A stretch of DNA of 64,000 nt from Acanthaster planci (GCF_001949145.1 NW_019091644.1:138080-202079), one strand, 5' to 3'; positions 36,601 to 50,695 are shown, counted from the stretch's first letter. Notes: generated by a model not told the origin, from the letters alone. Numbers and translations: made by a program.

Positions 36601-39600
36601 GACCACCAAATGTTATATTTCAAGCTGGTACCACATCGTTCGGAGGAAGTAATCAAATAAAAAATGCCCCCCGTGTCTGTGTTTGATTTGTTGCCACTGG
36701 GAAAAGGCTATGAGGCAAAGTACCTCCTGCTTGTTTGCTACAAGTTATTAACTGGACTTTCAATTTGAGTTTCATGGCAGACAGAAATTCAAACGCGGCA
36801 AAAAAACAAAGCAAACAGAAGTGGTGATTGAGTTACGAGCTATGGATCGGGGCAGCAACCAAAGGTATACCCCTCCTTCAATATATCCCCGTGAGTGCAC
36901 CATACTGATGACGCCAGGCATCTGTATCCCCTAAAGATGACAAGGAAAAAGGTGACAGCAGTCACTCCACCCGCTCAGTCAGCGTGGGCACGCAGGGCAT
37001 CTTTGAGTGACAATGAAATTTAGGCTGTGTCCGAGACGGGATTCCAGAGCTACGGCTAGGTCTAAGGTCCTGGGGCCGTAACGTATTTCCAATGGAGTGA
37101 AAACCCAAGGCCTAGCTCTAGACAACAGATTTGGATGCAGCCTAGTAACTTCCAGCTCGTGCCGTTGGTACGCGCGCGCGCACGGTCGGTTGTGCCTGCG
37201 TGATCAAACAGTGCCGCAAAAATGTTCCTAAACGAAGAAGCGCACAAGACGGAAGATTTAAGAAAAGTCAAAGATCTCCGCCAGGGAACGTACTTTTGAT
37301 GTCAACAGAGGTTGAGATTTTTTTTAACTTGTAGTTTAATGTAATTTTGTGGTAATTTGGAAATGATTTTCGTTTCCTCTCAAGCGCTGGTGAGGAGAGA
37401 TTTTGAAACAGACTTTCCGTCGCAGAACTTTACATATGGGATCACATGAACCGTTAACTCTAGGGAAATCGCTGACGTGGGGTAGACGTTGTGGCGGTGT
37501 TAAGTGCAATGAAACCATTGACTGAATACACAGTCGAGGTTGTAGCGGGGACTTAAATGTTCCCGCGTATTTTATGCAGTAGCCTTCATATGAGTCAAGC
37601 GTGTCTGGAATCAAATGGAGTGACGGTGTTCTTACAAATCTACTTTTGAATTTCCTGCGAATGCTGATGAATGTACAGTCCATTTCGATATTTTATCTAG
37701 GGCCATGCCCCCGTACCCCCTACCGGAAGTAATGTCTTACAATCAACACTTTTCATATCAACTCCACTGTTTCCTAAAACCAAATATGCCCCTGGAATCC
37801 AAAGATGACTATTTCATCCTTCAGGGAGTTGGCCCTGCATCGAAGGTCTACCAGAGACAACACTGCGCCTGTCGCCCCCGTCTCTTCGTCCAGACAAACA
37901 GAAGGAAACCGCGACGTCATCCTAGATGATGATTAGAAATTGAAACGAGCCAACAGTACTTTTTCACTATTGGCGTCAGGGGCACATTCTTCAAATATGA
38001 CAGCCCGAAATGATAAATGGCTTGCACCCGTAAAGACAAATGGAATCTAATGTCAATGTCCACAATGCGGACGAGCCAAATGGAACCGGTGCACTCTGGT
38101 CTCGCCTCCTGTAAATTTTATCTTCTGGGTATTGGTTAATGATGCCACGGATGTATTGGCCTCAAATGATTACGTCCTCTGGAAACTTGAGGGATGACAA
38201 GATCCCCTCCTCGGCCAATTCGACAAATGGCCCCATTTATCAAAGTTGGCGAGTTGAGATCAATGATTCATTAGTACCTATCTACTGGGCTGCCAGAGCT
38301 ATTGGCGCCCAATGCAGATACACAGGTAGATTGTGCTGTCTAAAAGATTGGCTCTCAGTAGGCGGGATCAAATACGTAGTCGAATCAATTAATACTAATA
38401 GTACTTTCTTAGTAAGCGACATTTGATTGAACAACGTGGTATGTGTTTGCTTTGAAGAGGGTTACGGATTGAATTTACTCCAACGGTGAATCAATTTTGT
38501 TTTGCGACACTGGCTTTCAAAGGGTACACTCCAATATTTCCAACAGGTTAGTCATCGGTCATGTGAACTTTGCCTGAGTTTGAAACTGCAAGGTAAAACA
38601 AAAGAAACAAACCAACAATTGTAAATTTTGTATAGGGGCATCTTGATCTGCGTTCGTAAAAAAGACTCGAGGAAACACATTTTGGAGAAAGTAAATTGTC
38701 TGAGAATTTTTTTTACAAGTAGCTTTATCGAGTGTATTGACGAAAAGGACACGAAGCGATCTTACACCTTAGTATTAAAGGAATGCCAGTGCTTTGTCAA
38801 TACTTTTAGAAATGCTCTCCACTTCTCCCTGTACCCACCAAAATCGCGTCCCATTTCGAAATATTAGCTGAAACAGAGGGAGTGTTTCCGCCCCAGAAAG
38901 CGACTGTAGGGAATGTGCTGCCCCGTGATGACTGAATTCTTAGTGGCAGCAAACACAACGTTCCTATTCCGCTTGTATATTGGCCTGGACAGCGAATTTT
39001 TATCAGTGTATTATTTTGATAAGGCAGTTTTAGACGATGTGGCCGAGGTTGTGTGTTGGACCTTTATGAGGCAAAACATGCATACAGTGCAAATGAGTCA
39101 CAGTCCTTTGAATAATGAATAATAATGAAGGGTCGAAGTAATCGAGGGAGTCTAAAGTAAGACAAACATATATGATGAGATGCCCGAATCAGAGTGTATC
39201 ATTTGACACTGATCAGTTAGAGCAGAATGTATAATTTGAACGGACCGGCCGATTCTTTCCAACTTAGGTGTAAAACTTAATAATTCAATCACTATGGAAA
39301 CGTTGCTCAACATTGATTGGCCTATATTTCATTTTGAACGATCCCTTTCTTCTTTACCTGTAAATCGTGAGTGCCCTCAATGTGAAAAAACAGCCTATGA
39401 ACTTGCCCTAACCGATTACTGTCAAAGATACTCATTGTTGTCTTTCATGATGAAGGCACCATCATTAATGATTATTCATTAAATGAGTTACAATCTTTAA
39501 ATTCATGAACTGTGTATATAGGACTCTTTTGAACACCCACACCTGTTTGTTCTTTCGACTGTGCTCATTCCGCTTCTCAACGTATATCAACTTGGTACAT

Positions 39601-42600
39601 TTTGCTGGTTTCTGATTGGTTGAGATGATGTCATTTCTTTTAGGAACAGAAATAGTGTATCAAATCACGCCTCCTTCTAACTCACTGAGTTGCGTTTTAA
39701 TGCATAAAACCAACAGAGACTAGCTAGAGGTAACAACGAAAAGTTGAAATTAAGAGAAAGACCATAATGGCTTTTATCTAGTTCGCAAAATAACTCTTCA
39801 TTTGAGTATCAAAAAAACCAAAAAGCAAACGGACATAGACGAATCCAAATCCAAAACCTATTAAATATTCTTTACTTGTAAGAGCATGATCGCTTTAGAA
39901 GATTTAATGACTGTTTGGTGTAACGTAAAATATGTTTGAACACAACACCCGTATCATTCTTTGATACTCATGGTAAATTTTCGTTTGTGGAGTCAATGAC
40001 GGGCACTTATATCATCTTGTGTAGAGACTGCAAAGTAGTTCGTTTCCCTACTTGGATCAAATTTTGCCGGTATGTAAACAATTAAAATTCTACTGTGGCT
40101 TAGTTTAGTACTTTATGACTTCCATGGTAATCCTGAGACTTACAAAGCGGCTGGCTGGTTTTAAAAGAGTGACATACTACACCCTACTCTAATTGGCCCC
40201 GATTCAAAAATGCATCCTGCTTTAATTGGCTGATATTCTAATGAATAAATGTCTCATAATACTTCCTGGACTACCAGGCCCACTCATTATCATTCATTTA
40301 TGCATACATTGGAAGTCATTTTCAGTCCCTCAGAATTCCCTCACTGATTATGGTAATTCCGTTTTGAATATTCATCAGCACTCTCTGACAACAGTGGTCA
40401 CACTGTGAACAAATATATTGCTTAATTGAGTCTGTTTTCCCGGCATGGCATGTATTCCTATCCACAGTGCTTTTCACGGCCAACACATTGTTGTGCCAGC
40501 CTGCGCATGTCGTCCATCCAATTACTGCGACTGTTGCGATGAAATAAATTATTGGGCAAGCAGCCGTGTAAGTGGCCATGATTGGGGCCTTCTACACGAG
40601 CCAGATTGTCATATCCTGCGCCATCTTATCCCTTAATAGGATTGCAAAGGCATAATGGGATCTCAGAGGATACGCGGCTAGTAAAAAGAGACAGATAAGC
40701 CTCTCGCGGGACCAGACTAAGGAGATGACTAAGGGCCCTCAAACTCTTCAGCGCAGAATGAAGTATAGGACGATACCTCTGAGTGAGATTTAAAGGTGGG
40801 ACGCCGCAAGAGACTCGCTATATTGCGAATTAGTTTTGTAGTTCGCCGCGGTTCCTCAAAACTGTGCTCTGCTGCGCAACCGGGGGGCCAGGGTAGCCAC
40901 GCACGTGCTGAGGTCGCCCCCTCAGCGGATCAAGGCGTCCCATTCCCTCTGTTGCTAGCTTCAAATAGTGACGGCATCCTCTCTGGGACTTATTGACGCA
41001 ATTACACACCCCGACCATCGAGATGTGGTGACGGCGATTATCGCAAAATCACGACTAGATGCACGAACTCTCGGGTTTGAGCGAGACGCACAACTCGACC
41101 ATGCCTGCATGGTGCCCTGTGGTAGAAACATATTGGAATTTTTGTTGATGACGGGAAAATAATGTCCCCGACCAAATTACAGGACTTATATGGAACAGCA
41201 GTCTACATTATCCCAATGTAAGATATACATCCCAATGAAAAATATTTAGGAAAGTCCTGGGTCTTTTTTCTATGAAACAAAATCCCACAATTTTTGATAA
41301 AGTATTTCGGACTGCCCGTTTGTATGTCAAAAAAGATTGATATCTTTTGTGCTCGGTGAAATGACAAATATATCCAAACCGAGAGAGGCCTTTCTGTGAA
41401 TTTTTTCAGTGTCTTGATTTCCGACCGTCTTGGTTTTTGTCTTGATTTCAAAGGCAGTAGCTGGCATATTTCACAAAATCAACCTTTACAGAGTTTATAT
41501 GTTTCATCGTGCAAATTCAACTATAATGCACAGCTTTTGCTTCTTTAAAGCTACAGGCCTGCAGTAACAGAATGATACACACAGAAACAAAATAAATTAT
41601 GAGAACCAATGTGTGCTACTACCTCAATGTGGTTAAAGAGACCGCCAAAAACATAAAATTAACCGAGACACCGCATAGAGCTCTCCTGGAAGCAACGTGG
41701 CATGTATTAAACTAGGTGTAAATCTTAAAGGTGTGGAGTGTTGGCGTACGCACTCCACCCATTGTATCTTGGCGATGCCCTACCGCCTCTCTATGCAAAG
41801 TGCGTGCACAGCAATGCTATGTTCGACGAAGCCCAGTGCTCTATTCGTTACGTGGACGCGCAAAGAACGGGCGAGGCGAGGCGAGGCTGACCGCATTTAT
41901 GCACGAATCCACAGTTCCAAGTCTACTTCCCATTGTTGCACGCGCGCATCTGCTGTCCTCAGTCTATGACGCTCTCACGGTTAACCCTTCACCTGAGTGC
42001 ACACCTTTGTTCCATTAATTAACGTGCACAGGTTTTGGCTTTACGTGAACACTGAGAGTATTCTTGCAGTCAACACCGTCTGTGTTGACGATGTACTCTT
42101 GCGCCGTAAGAGTCATTATTATACGTGTGTCCGTGTCATAGTAGCAAAACCCACCAGTCTAAAACCACCACAAGACTCTTTGAAATTGAGGAATGCTGTT
42201 AAATTCAACTTCATGAAAGTAGGGTTAGCAGTTTTCGAACCACTTTACACTCCGCTCAAAATGACGCTCCCTCATCCTGACATGGTCTTACGAATGAATC
42301 ATTCCAAAACGCCCACATACTACACATTGCTATTTCGTTTGGAAAATAATTAACCTTGAATTCAAATTACGACGCCAATTTTTGAGCTAAATAATAACAA
42401 TAATGAATTTCATAAAGCGCACATATCCACCTAAAATTAACAAGACTAGCAAATTTAATGGCTAACCCTTTAAGCAAGATAGCCGATAGCTGTTTTAAAT
42501 GAACCGAGAGATGAACTGGACCGTACACTCAGGGGAGACTATTCAAAAGACATGGAGCAGCAATCATGAAAGATCTATCACCTCAGGACCAGTATGATCT

Positions 42601-43104
42601 TGGTACAACTAGAACATGTACTCGAGTTTGCCTTACTTCAATTAAACTTTAATCCAACATATAACACGGACTTGGCAAACGTAGATACAGAAAAGCAGCC
42701 AAAATACATCACTTTGAGTCCTTACAGAAAGGTGAAGAAAAATTCAAATCCTTATTGGAAATCTTGCATTTGTCTTGCATTGATCGTACAAGTTCGACAG
42801 GTAACAAAATATACGTCATTTTCTATCGAGACAGTCAGACATACACAATAAGGCCACAGATGTTCGACCAAAACAACGGGAGGGTGGACACGAGGGTAAT
42901 GTGCAATAACTGCAGTTCGTTAATCAATTAAGAATTTACCGTTAGCTGTAGATTCGTAACATATTATCTACAGTTTGAACAAAAGGGTGACGTCACAGAA
43001 ACCTTTTAACCAAATGCAATGGATTTTACGAATTTTGACCTAGAGTTATATATAGGGCTACCACAAATTACGATAAGCACGATGCGAGGTAACTGATGTA
43101 TAAA
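30615..43104. other. Long gene-poor stretch
   Basis: About 12.5 kb with no supported gene, RNA or clear transposon. Octamers TACATGTA (near 33580), TAGGCCTA (35618-35625) and TGACGTCA (42988-42995) are present, with a CG dinucleotide run near 37170-37182. Open frames are of chance length. Confidence 0.4.
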
Positions 43105-43215
43105 ACATCGTAAAACCGACCGGGTTAAATTGGTGTTATCGGAGGACGACACCCGTCTGGTGTAATCTTTTGATAACACCCGGGGTGTCCAATTGACATC
43201 ACAGTTTTGCAGTGT
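43105..43215. mobile_element. Small terminal-inverted-repeat element (MITE candidate)
   Basis: The ends ACATCGTAAAAC and GTTTTGCAGTGT are imperfect inverted repeats. Inside, GGTGTTATC at 43132 pairs with GATAACACC at 43172. The general form (ACTGCAAAA ends, GGTGT/ACACC interior) is common in animal MITEs. No target duplication could be defined. Confidence 0.45.
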
Positions 43216-45316
43216 AATCGCACTCTGCGATTTATCTCTCCTGCAGCCAGCAAATTACATTTTGACTTCAACTTCCCAACTTCCATCCTGACGCCAAATT
43301 TCGAAACTCCTCTTGATACGTCTCTCCTTAAACATAAATTCAAACGATCTGAAAGTCAATCACGTTATTTTAACCGCATTTGCCATTTGCTTTAAAACAC
43401 TGCCTGCTTCGAGGAAATCAAGCCGTTAGTTTATATGACAACGGGAAGAGCCGACATTTATCGCCCTGATCTGGTGTTAAGTTCCCGCATTGACTATTTC
43501 TATACTCTTAGCGGCATACTCTTGGCGGTATTTCCTATCTGATGAGACCACCTGTGTGACGGGGTCTGCATATTTTTACGGATGCTTAAACCGTTGCACG
43601 GATTTATGACTTTGAATAATGAATCCGACGGGAAAACGCCATGCGTTTGAATAGCAACCTGACCAAGGGCGTTGACAGCTTGTAAACCAATACCTGTAAC
43701 TCATCAACGAAAGAGGTTCTTACTTCTCTTGTTACCAATGCTGTTTGTAAAGCCAATCAATTATTGCGCAGCATGTGGTGTGTAATTTACTTCGTGCGTG
43801 AAATCTCTACGACCTTGCTGTACGGTCAAGCTCAACGAGCATACAGCTTAAACCGTTTCGCGGGTACCTGATCAAGGCCCACTTTTCCTGGAGCTGCTGG
43901 CTTGCGGCTCCAGATTTTGCCCGACACGGAATTGCTGTCAGTTCAAGCAAGACAGAGACTCGTGGGACAACTGGAAATATTTCAACTCCTTTTAATAGTT
44001 TCTATATTAATTTCCTAGCACGGTTTCATAAGGAATCGAAAATCAGCACACTTTCATGGTCGTGTGTCCAATTTGCAGACCGTTGCCAGCAATTTGGACG
44101 TGGCAATACAAATACGTGTTTAGAGGCTGCAGGGTCGACCAATGTAGAATGGGATGAGTGATCTTCAAGTATTTCACATCTGACGAATTTGCCGATAATT
44201 ACCTTGCCCCCCCCTTGTTTCCCATGGCATTTTTTTAATCTTGGAAGATCCCAATAAGACACTGTTGGGCCCGACATAAGTTTTTTTTTCACTGTTCTTA
44301 ATGACCTATTAATTAGTTGCTTTGAACATATTATTCTCTGCTGACCCATAATTCTTGCAAACTGTACATGCGTGTGGGGACCAGTTCCTTGCATGTACCC
44401 TGTGCGAACCAACATTCTCTGTTTAGCAACCCACCGACTGTCTACGCGTTTTTAATTTCCTAATAACTAGAGATAAACGCCTCGATGATTACTGCAAATA
44501 CGGTCGTGTGAAACCTGACAAGCAAGAAATCAGTTGGAGTGGTATTCGTGGTGTTATATTCTATAATAATATAACCAGCTGTAGTGAACTGCGTAATCTT
44601 TTCTATTTTGTTGCTAAAAAGAAGATGTGCTTACCTTTTGGAATATTAACACGCTTCGGGATCTGGCAAGGTTAGAATCTACGCAATTTCCAAAGGAACC
44701 TGCTCTTGGAGCTCCTCAAAACGCTCATCGAGTACTTTGAGGTTTCACTGAATCAAAATGCTCACGGAACATCCGCTGTTGTAAGCCGTAGTCCGAGAGA
44801 GGGAAAAATTGTCCCCACGCAGAAGTCACGCGAGCAGGTCGATCGCTGACTGTCGAGGAAAGGATCCCTCGCTGTGCCGTTAATGACCGACAGCCACACA
44901 TGCGGGATGGTTATAATCGCTGCGCCGCCGTCACGTGGGGGCGAGTTCAGCCAGCCTTGAGTGGCTGGGTGATGTAATAATTTGCTTACGTGAAGCAGAA
45001 GAGGCGGGGATTGGTGCCAGGATTGAGCAGGGATAGAGTGTGCCATACATCACCGCATCGTCACCCTGCATGTGATGTGTTGATACCCGCTAGCCCGTCC
45101 TTTACACCAGTAAGACGCTTAAAGAAAGAGTCATCTTGTTGAAAACAGAGGCTTGTGAACGGCAATTGTTGCTGGCAAGCTGTCCATTCTTTCTTATAAT
45201 CCAAATGGAAGAATTTGGGCCCTGGAATGAACCTTAAGACGGCTGTATTTTTAACTAAACCTAAAGGAAGAGTCTACGTTTAAGTATTTCATTCATTTTG
45301 AATAATTTGTAACACT
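43216..45316. other. Intergenic sequence
   Basis: No supported gene. Open frames at 44026-44415 and 44762-45046 have no recognisable domain. Confidence 0.4.
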
Positions 45317-45463
45317 AAGTAGCGTAACTAGGGGTATTATGTACGGGGGGCACCCGGGGGTGCACACATTTTTTTAAGGAGGCACCAAAAGACAATGAGC
45401 TGCAGCAGTGGTTGTTCTTTAATTTCACATGAGGGGCAGCCGGGGGCACGGGTTACGCCACTG
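45317..45463. mobile_element. Terminal-inverted-repeat element with GCGTAAC ends
   Basis: AAGTAGCGTAACTAGG at the left and GGGTTACGCCACTG at the right are inverted with few mismatches. Ends of the CAGTGGCGTAAC type are frequent on non-autonomous DNA transposons. No direct flanking duplication was found, so boundaries are approximate. Confidence 0.5.
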
Positions 45464-46132
45464 CTCAGGACACCCATAATCCATGATTTGAATGTTAATT
45501 AAGCTGTCCGTTATGAGACTGTTTTCTTCCCTTGGCTGCGAACTTAATGGACCTTTTCATTGACAAATTTACAATTATGCAGGCACGAGCTCAAATGACC
45601 TTGGCGGCATGAAGTAAGAGCTGGCCATTGAACACGTGCGGGGGTGCGATTTTGATCTGGTTCATTACATTTTCTCTCAGGTTTTCGTCTTTGTTCATTT
45701 CGTTTTTTTTGTCAGAAAAAAATTAAATTGTTTTTGCTATAAAACAGCACGAAAGGAGACCGGCTTAGATACCACAATCTCGTGCGCACAGGAAAATCAC
45801 AATTATAAAGTCTTTTGATAGAGCACGAAAATGCCTCTTAGATTAGAAACTAACAATTTTATGGTAATTTCTGAAGACAAAATGAACAAATGCAGAAAAC
45901 CTGAGAGAAAATGATCAAATTCACACCGCTGTACGTTTCGATGGTCCGCTCACGCTTCTTGCCGCCAAGGCTATTTGTGCGCATGCGAGAAAAATTAGGA
46001 ATTTAATATGAAAAGGTCTGTTGAAGCTTATTTAGCATGATGAATGCTGTCCATTGGCTCACGGCATTACTAATTTTGCTCAAGTCTCTGTATAGCAATC
46101 GGCAAGTAAAGTAGCTTACATGAAATGCAACA
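45464..46132. other. Intergenic sequence
   Basis: No supported feature. Confidence 0.4.
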
Positions 46133-46138
46133 TTATGA

Positions 46139-46308
46139 AGCAAGATATGGGACGGAGAGCACCCCCTCCAACCTTTGTGTTGGTTATTGTTTGATTGGAA
46201 TCTCTGGAATTCTTTGCAGACCTGGGGAAATGTGTTAGGTATAATAGTCTTAAGTGTGTTTAGGGATTGGGCATGTCAGGGGGGTACCCCTCCGTCCCAT
46301 ATCTTGCT
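46139..46308. mobile_element. MITE family B, copy 1
   Basis: Starts AGCAAGATATGGGACGGAG and ends CTCCGTCCCATATCTTGCT, an inverted repeat of about 19 bases with near-perfect pairing that extends inward. The interior contains no transposase frame. Copies 2 and 3 in this window share the whole sequence. Confidence 0.75.
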
Positions 46309-46462
46309 GGGTATACTTGCTAGTTATAAAATACAAAGAAATTTCTGGGTAGTAAAAGTATTTTTTAAATACCGCTTCAGTGGTCAATGTACATTCAGAA
46401 ACGCACCTGAAACAACATCTGACAAAGGAATGCGTAGTATCAGAAAGTTACGAGGAATGAAG

Positions 46463-46689
46463 GGCGAATTCGGTGGAGCGGGTTAGCGTGGGGGTGCTTT
46501 CCCCGCTTTGCACCAAAGAGGCCCGGGTTCGAGTCCCGCCTCGGCCCAGGCTTTAATTGTATTTGGTGTCTAGTCCGTACTCGCTCTCGCAGGTTTTTTT
46601 CCGGGTACTCTGGTTTCCTCCTGCCTCTAAAACTGGACCTTGTTCCTGACTCTGTAATGTGATGCTGATTAATAAAGATACTGAATAAA
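46463..46689 (+). mobile_element. tRNA-derived SINE
   Basis: The head resembles a tRNA with both internal RNA polymerase III promoter boxes: an A-box-like GTGGAGCGGGTTAGCG at about 46473 and a B box GGTTCGAGTCC at 46526-46536. The tRNA-related part ends at about 46547. A non-tRNA body with the segment GGGTACTCTGGTTTCCTCC follows, then an AT-rich tail with AATAAA-like strings. The body segment resembles conserved cores of animal SINEs, though I cannot name the family. Flanking duplications were not found. Confidence 0.75.
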
Positions 46690-49303
46690 CGTATAGTTAT
46701 TTACGCAAATAGCCTGAGTAACTGAAAACGCCATTAAAACGCTACAATAAGGACCAATTTTCGGGATGAAAAGACGTTGAAGCATTTGATTTTTTTATTA
46801 AGTGAAAAATTGCCGATTACTTTCACTAAAAAAGCGTTGTTCTTCAGTTTTGGTTTTGTTTTTTTGGAACTGTAAGCTTTGAGTTTTTATTGATTTTGTA
46901 ATGGATTTGATTTGTTTAGTTTTGATTTCGGGATTTCTGTATTTTTTTTCGTTTTGAGGAGTTTCAGGATCTTCTAACTTTTTAGCGCAAAAGAGTCTCT
47001 TACTCTAAGAGAAAACTCTTCAAAAGTTTTGTGTTCCTTTATATACAATTGAAAATGACAATGTCAGGAAATAAATTCAGTCATAACGAAATTAGGTCGA
47101 TGCGCGGGTCGCTACATATTGGCCCGAATAATCTTATCGGGACAGACAATTTTTGCGAAAAATACAGGACAAGCTTTGTAACCAGAAATAAAAGACGGAA
47201 GCAATTGGAAGGAATGACCGTGGACGAGTGAGCCGCAAGAGGGGAAATTGCGAAAATATACCGTCAAGTGACGTGTTCCGTACGAAGCATCAATTGAATC
47301 ACCCCAGTGTCCATGTATCGCCGCCAACATATTAAATTTACCGGCGTGAACATGTCGCCATGGCAATCCGGATGGGCCTGTGTATTCTAGAGTAGAGAAA
47401 TGGGCCAAAACAACAGAAATCACGCAGGAGGTATGGCATTTAATATACATATCCCAGCAGAGGGTATACCGTACGTCGCTAATAGCCCAATGTGTTTTTC
47501 GAAACTTGAGCAAGGTCGGTTTTGCATGTCTTCGGCAGTCTGCCTACATGGGGATGCGTACCTTGAGTAAAAATGCATGATGATTATCGGAAGTTACATG
47601 ATATTACTTTGTTTTTGGAAGCGTTTTTTGAAGCACAAAAGAAGACGCTATAAAACGTAATCTTATCAGTCAAAATTTCAGGTTGCCATAAAGGGAAGTA
47701 AGAGTAGAGCGTATTTTTCACGACCATGTGTAGTGATATGAATACAAATACGCATTAGATAGTAAATGATACATTGTCGGTTAATTTAAAACAATAAATT
47801 AATTAGTGCAAAACATGCAACAGTATTCTGTGATTTAGTTGTTTCGATGCATTGGTTTCTTTGCAGTTCGTTTTCTTTGGAACCGAGTAATAGGCAGCTC
47901 GGACCAAATGCATGAATTCTCTTCTACCAAAAGAAATTGTAACAGACTTCCCTCAAAGGACGGTATTTCCAATTACTGATGTACATATTACGTTTACTGG
48001 AGTTCATTCCTCCTGTCAGTATTCATGAAATGCAGAGATGGGTGCATAGAACTCATTCCATTTCCACAGCGACTGTTAGTTTATGAATAACATTAACAGC
48101 CCTTCATGCGCATTAATATTGCTCTGTGGTGATGTCAAATTTCATTGGGGCCTAAATGCCTTTTGCATATCTACAGAAAGTTTTCCTACAGAAAGTGTTC
48201 AGATTTCTGTTTACCAGTGTTTCTATCGGAGCTGTTGGCGTGAAAACGTTTGTGCGGAAAATGCCCATGTATTTGCAAAGAAATGGCGCTAGGCTGGCTG
48301 CCTTGTCATCTTATACGATTGATTTGCATTTTTTATGTGCCTGCGTTGATTGGTAGACTGGGAGCCAACGGGGGCAAACCATTTCTGCTCCTTTTCAAAG
48401 CGTGTAAAATGCCCTAAAAATCGCCTGTCAGGAAGGCAAATAAAAGGTTCTAATTTAGGCCTAAACCCCCCCTTAATTCCCCTAACATAATTTGATTATA
48501 GATCTGCCCTTACCTTTGTTAGGCTGTTTCCAAATGGTTGTTTGGTTCGGTCCGGCCAAGACACAGAGCTGATGACCTCCACAATATATTTCTCTATAAA
48601 AGGCAATCTGTGGCAAAAACACAAAGTCAAGAAAAGAAAAATCAAAGAATTTACGGAAAACCTGGCTTTGGCACATTTCATACTCGATCTATACCTGTGA
48701 AGATAGTGAGTACTATGGTTGAGGCCGTTTGAATATCTAAATAGGCTATTTAAGTATTGGACATTCCATTCTGTCGAATATTCGGTCCTTTTTTCCACAA
48801 AATATGCATATTTACACAAAATGTAACACGAACAAAATTTGGAGGATTAAGAATTTGTTTGGCCATAGTGTTTGGTATAGCCTACATAAAGCTGCTTTTA
48901 AATTTACTTGGAACACCTTGCAATATACATTCAGAATGCAGCTTTTTGGGCCGAATTCTGGGCATTTACCTCGAATGGATCACTAATTTTCACATCGGAA
49001 TATTCCACTTCAAAAAATTATTCGACTCTTCGATAATGGATCGAATATCCAAATGTTTGAATAATTGGCAATCCTTAGCGACTAGATCTTTGATTTGCTT
49101 ACAGAGCACGGGTTAGTAGACCCTTCTGTCGTTGCCGATAGATTTACTACGGTGGCCTATGTTTATGAAAGCATTTATTACTTTTGTCCCTTCTAGGACT
49201 CTAATTAAAACTTTATCGTGTGTTTTATATCACACGTGTAATAAAAAGGAAACTCAACAATCCATACTGTAAGTGAAAAAGGGGTCCGGTTTACTGTTTA
49301 ACA
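46690..49303. other. Intergenic sequence
   Basis: No gene supported. The segment is AT-rich with short open frames of chance length. Confidence 0.4.
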
Positions 49304-49471
49304 CGGGCTTGCCACAAGAGCGCGCCTCCAAGGGTTTGCAACGCGTTGGACAATCACAATGCGCGAAACATGTCGACCTAATTTGCGCTTGGAAAGGGTT
49401 GACAGATTTCGCGCATTGTGGTTGGCCAACACGTTGCAAACCCTGGGAGGCGCGCTATTGTGAATCGCCCG
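49304..49471. mobile_element. TA-insertion MITE, family A, copy 3 (full length)
   Basis: A 168-bp palindromic element. The left arm (CGGGCTTGCC, then GCGCGCCTCCAAGGGTTTGC) is inverted by the right arm, which ends GTGAATCGCCCG. TA follows the right end and CA precedes the left. Each arm holds an inverted CCAAT-type string (TTGGACAATC / GGTTGGCCAA) and a GCGCGAAA segment. Confidence 0.8.
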
Positions 49472-49473
49472 TA

Positions 49474-50111
49474 GTAAACTGGGTTTCGATTGGAAATAAA
49501 CATAATTATCTCCACACAAATTTACTCTTCAACGTGCAAAGGAATTATCGTTGAGGGCACTTCTGGTTTTGTTCAGCAACCGAAAAGTTTTGTTGTCAAC
49601 TGGCTTGTAAGAAAGAATGATTGCACAAGGGTTTAGTCCCATAACCATCTTTAATCTGAGTGTGCTTTCCATGCATAACTTCGTTGGTTACTGCGTGGGA
49701 TACTACAAACGATGGACTGTATCCTTGACTGCGCTCACAGACACCTTTTCAGCAACCATATAGACACAACATTGGTTTTGGCAATATTACCGTGAGACTG
49801 CACATGCCTGCGAAGCCAGCAGTTCTTTCGAAAGATCGCTCAGTACCATCTACAAATAACACAGTATTGTCTGCGAACTGAGAAAGTCTTTTCTTTTTGT
49901 TATTTACTGATGCACCCTTTAAAATGCTGTCATTACATATACGAATAGTCACACCAATGATCTCAGCGCACAAAAGGAACAATAGGGACTCGAGCTATTT
50001 CTTTGTCGACAGCCTCGCTATAACTGTAAAAGATTCTCGTAAGACATTGTTCACGAACATGATCATTTAGGCTGCCACGCCGTTATTAAGAATTTTAAAC
50101 CATTTTTGAAC
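49474..50111. other. Intergenic sequence
   Basis: No supported feature. Confidence 0.4.
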
Positions 50112-50113
50112 TA

Positions 50114-50695
50114 CGGAGCTCTGAAAGTGCCATCCAACTTGTTGAGATTTCTCGGGATGACGACATAATAAAGGCAAGATGCTGACATCCTGAGATAATT
50201 TATCACGGCATGACAATATCAGAAACGTTGGACGATGACATCCTTAGATAATGACGATAATCAGTAGTCCATGATGTCACCATGCAGGGACATCCAGCAA
50301 GTGTGATGTCTAAACTTGACAATTTGTAACAGGCGGTGAGACATCATCTAAATAATATCGTGTATGGCAACAGGACAATGCTTTGTAAACACTACCATAT
50401 CAGGCCACCTGTTTTCAAGGTGTTTTGTCATGGCACCCATTGACAAATAATGTCATCATAGCACTTTTACGATGTCGTCATCCCATTATAAGTTGACTCA
50501 GGGTGTCGTCATCCAACTTTTAGGATATCGTCATCCTATGATAAATTACCGCGGGATGTTGCATGTCCTTTACAGGATGTCTTCATCCTGCGATAAAAGC
50601 TCTTATGGTGCCGCCATATTGCCCGTAATATGTCATCATCCTGAGATAAAATATGTCAGGATCTCGACAAGTAGGATGGCGCTTCCAGAGCTCCG
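50114..50695. mobile_element. Foldback / TA-flanked MITE with internal subrepeats
   Basis: Begins CGGAGCTCTGAAAGTGCC and ends GGCGCTTCCAGAGCTCCG, with TA directly outside both ends. Inversion continues inward for more than 50 bases with mismatches. The interior carries many degenerate copies of a GGATGACGACAT-like motif in both orientations. There is no transposase frame, so it is non-autonomous. The TA duplication suggests Tc1/mariner-type insertion. Confidence 0.75.
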
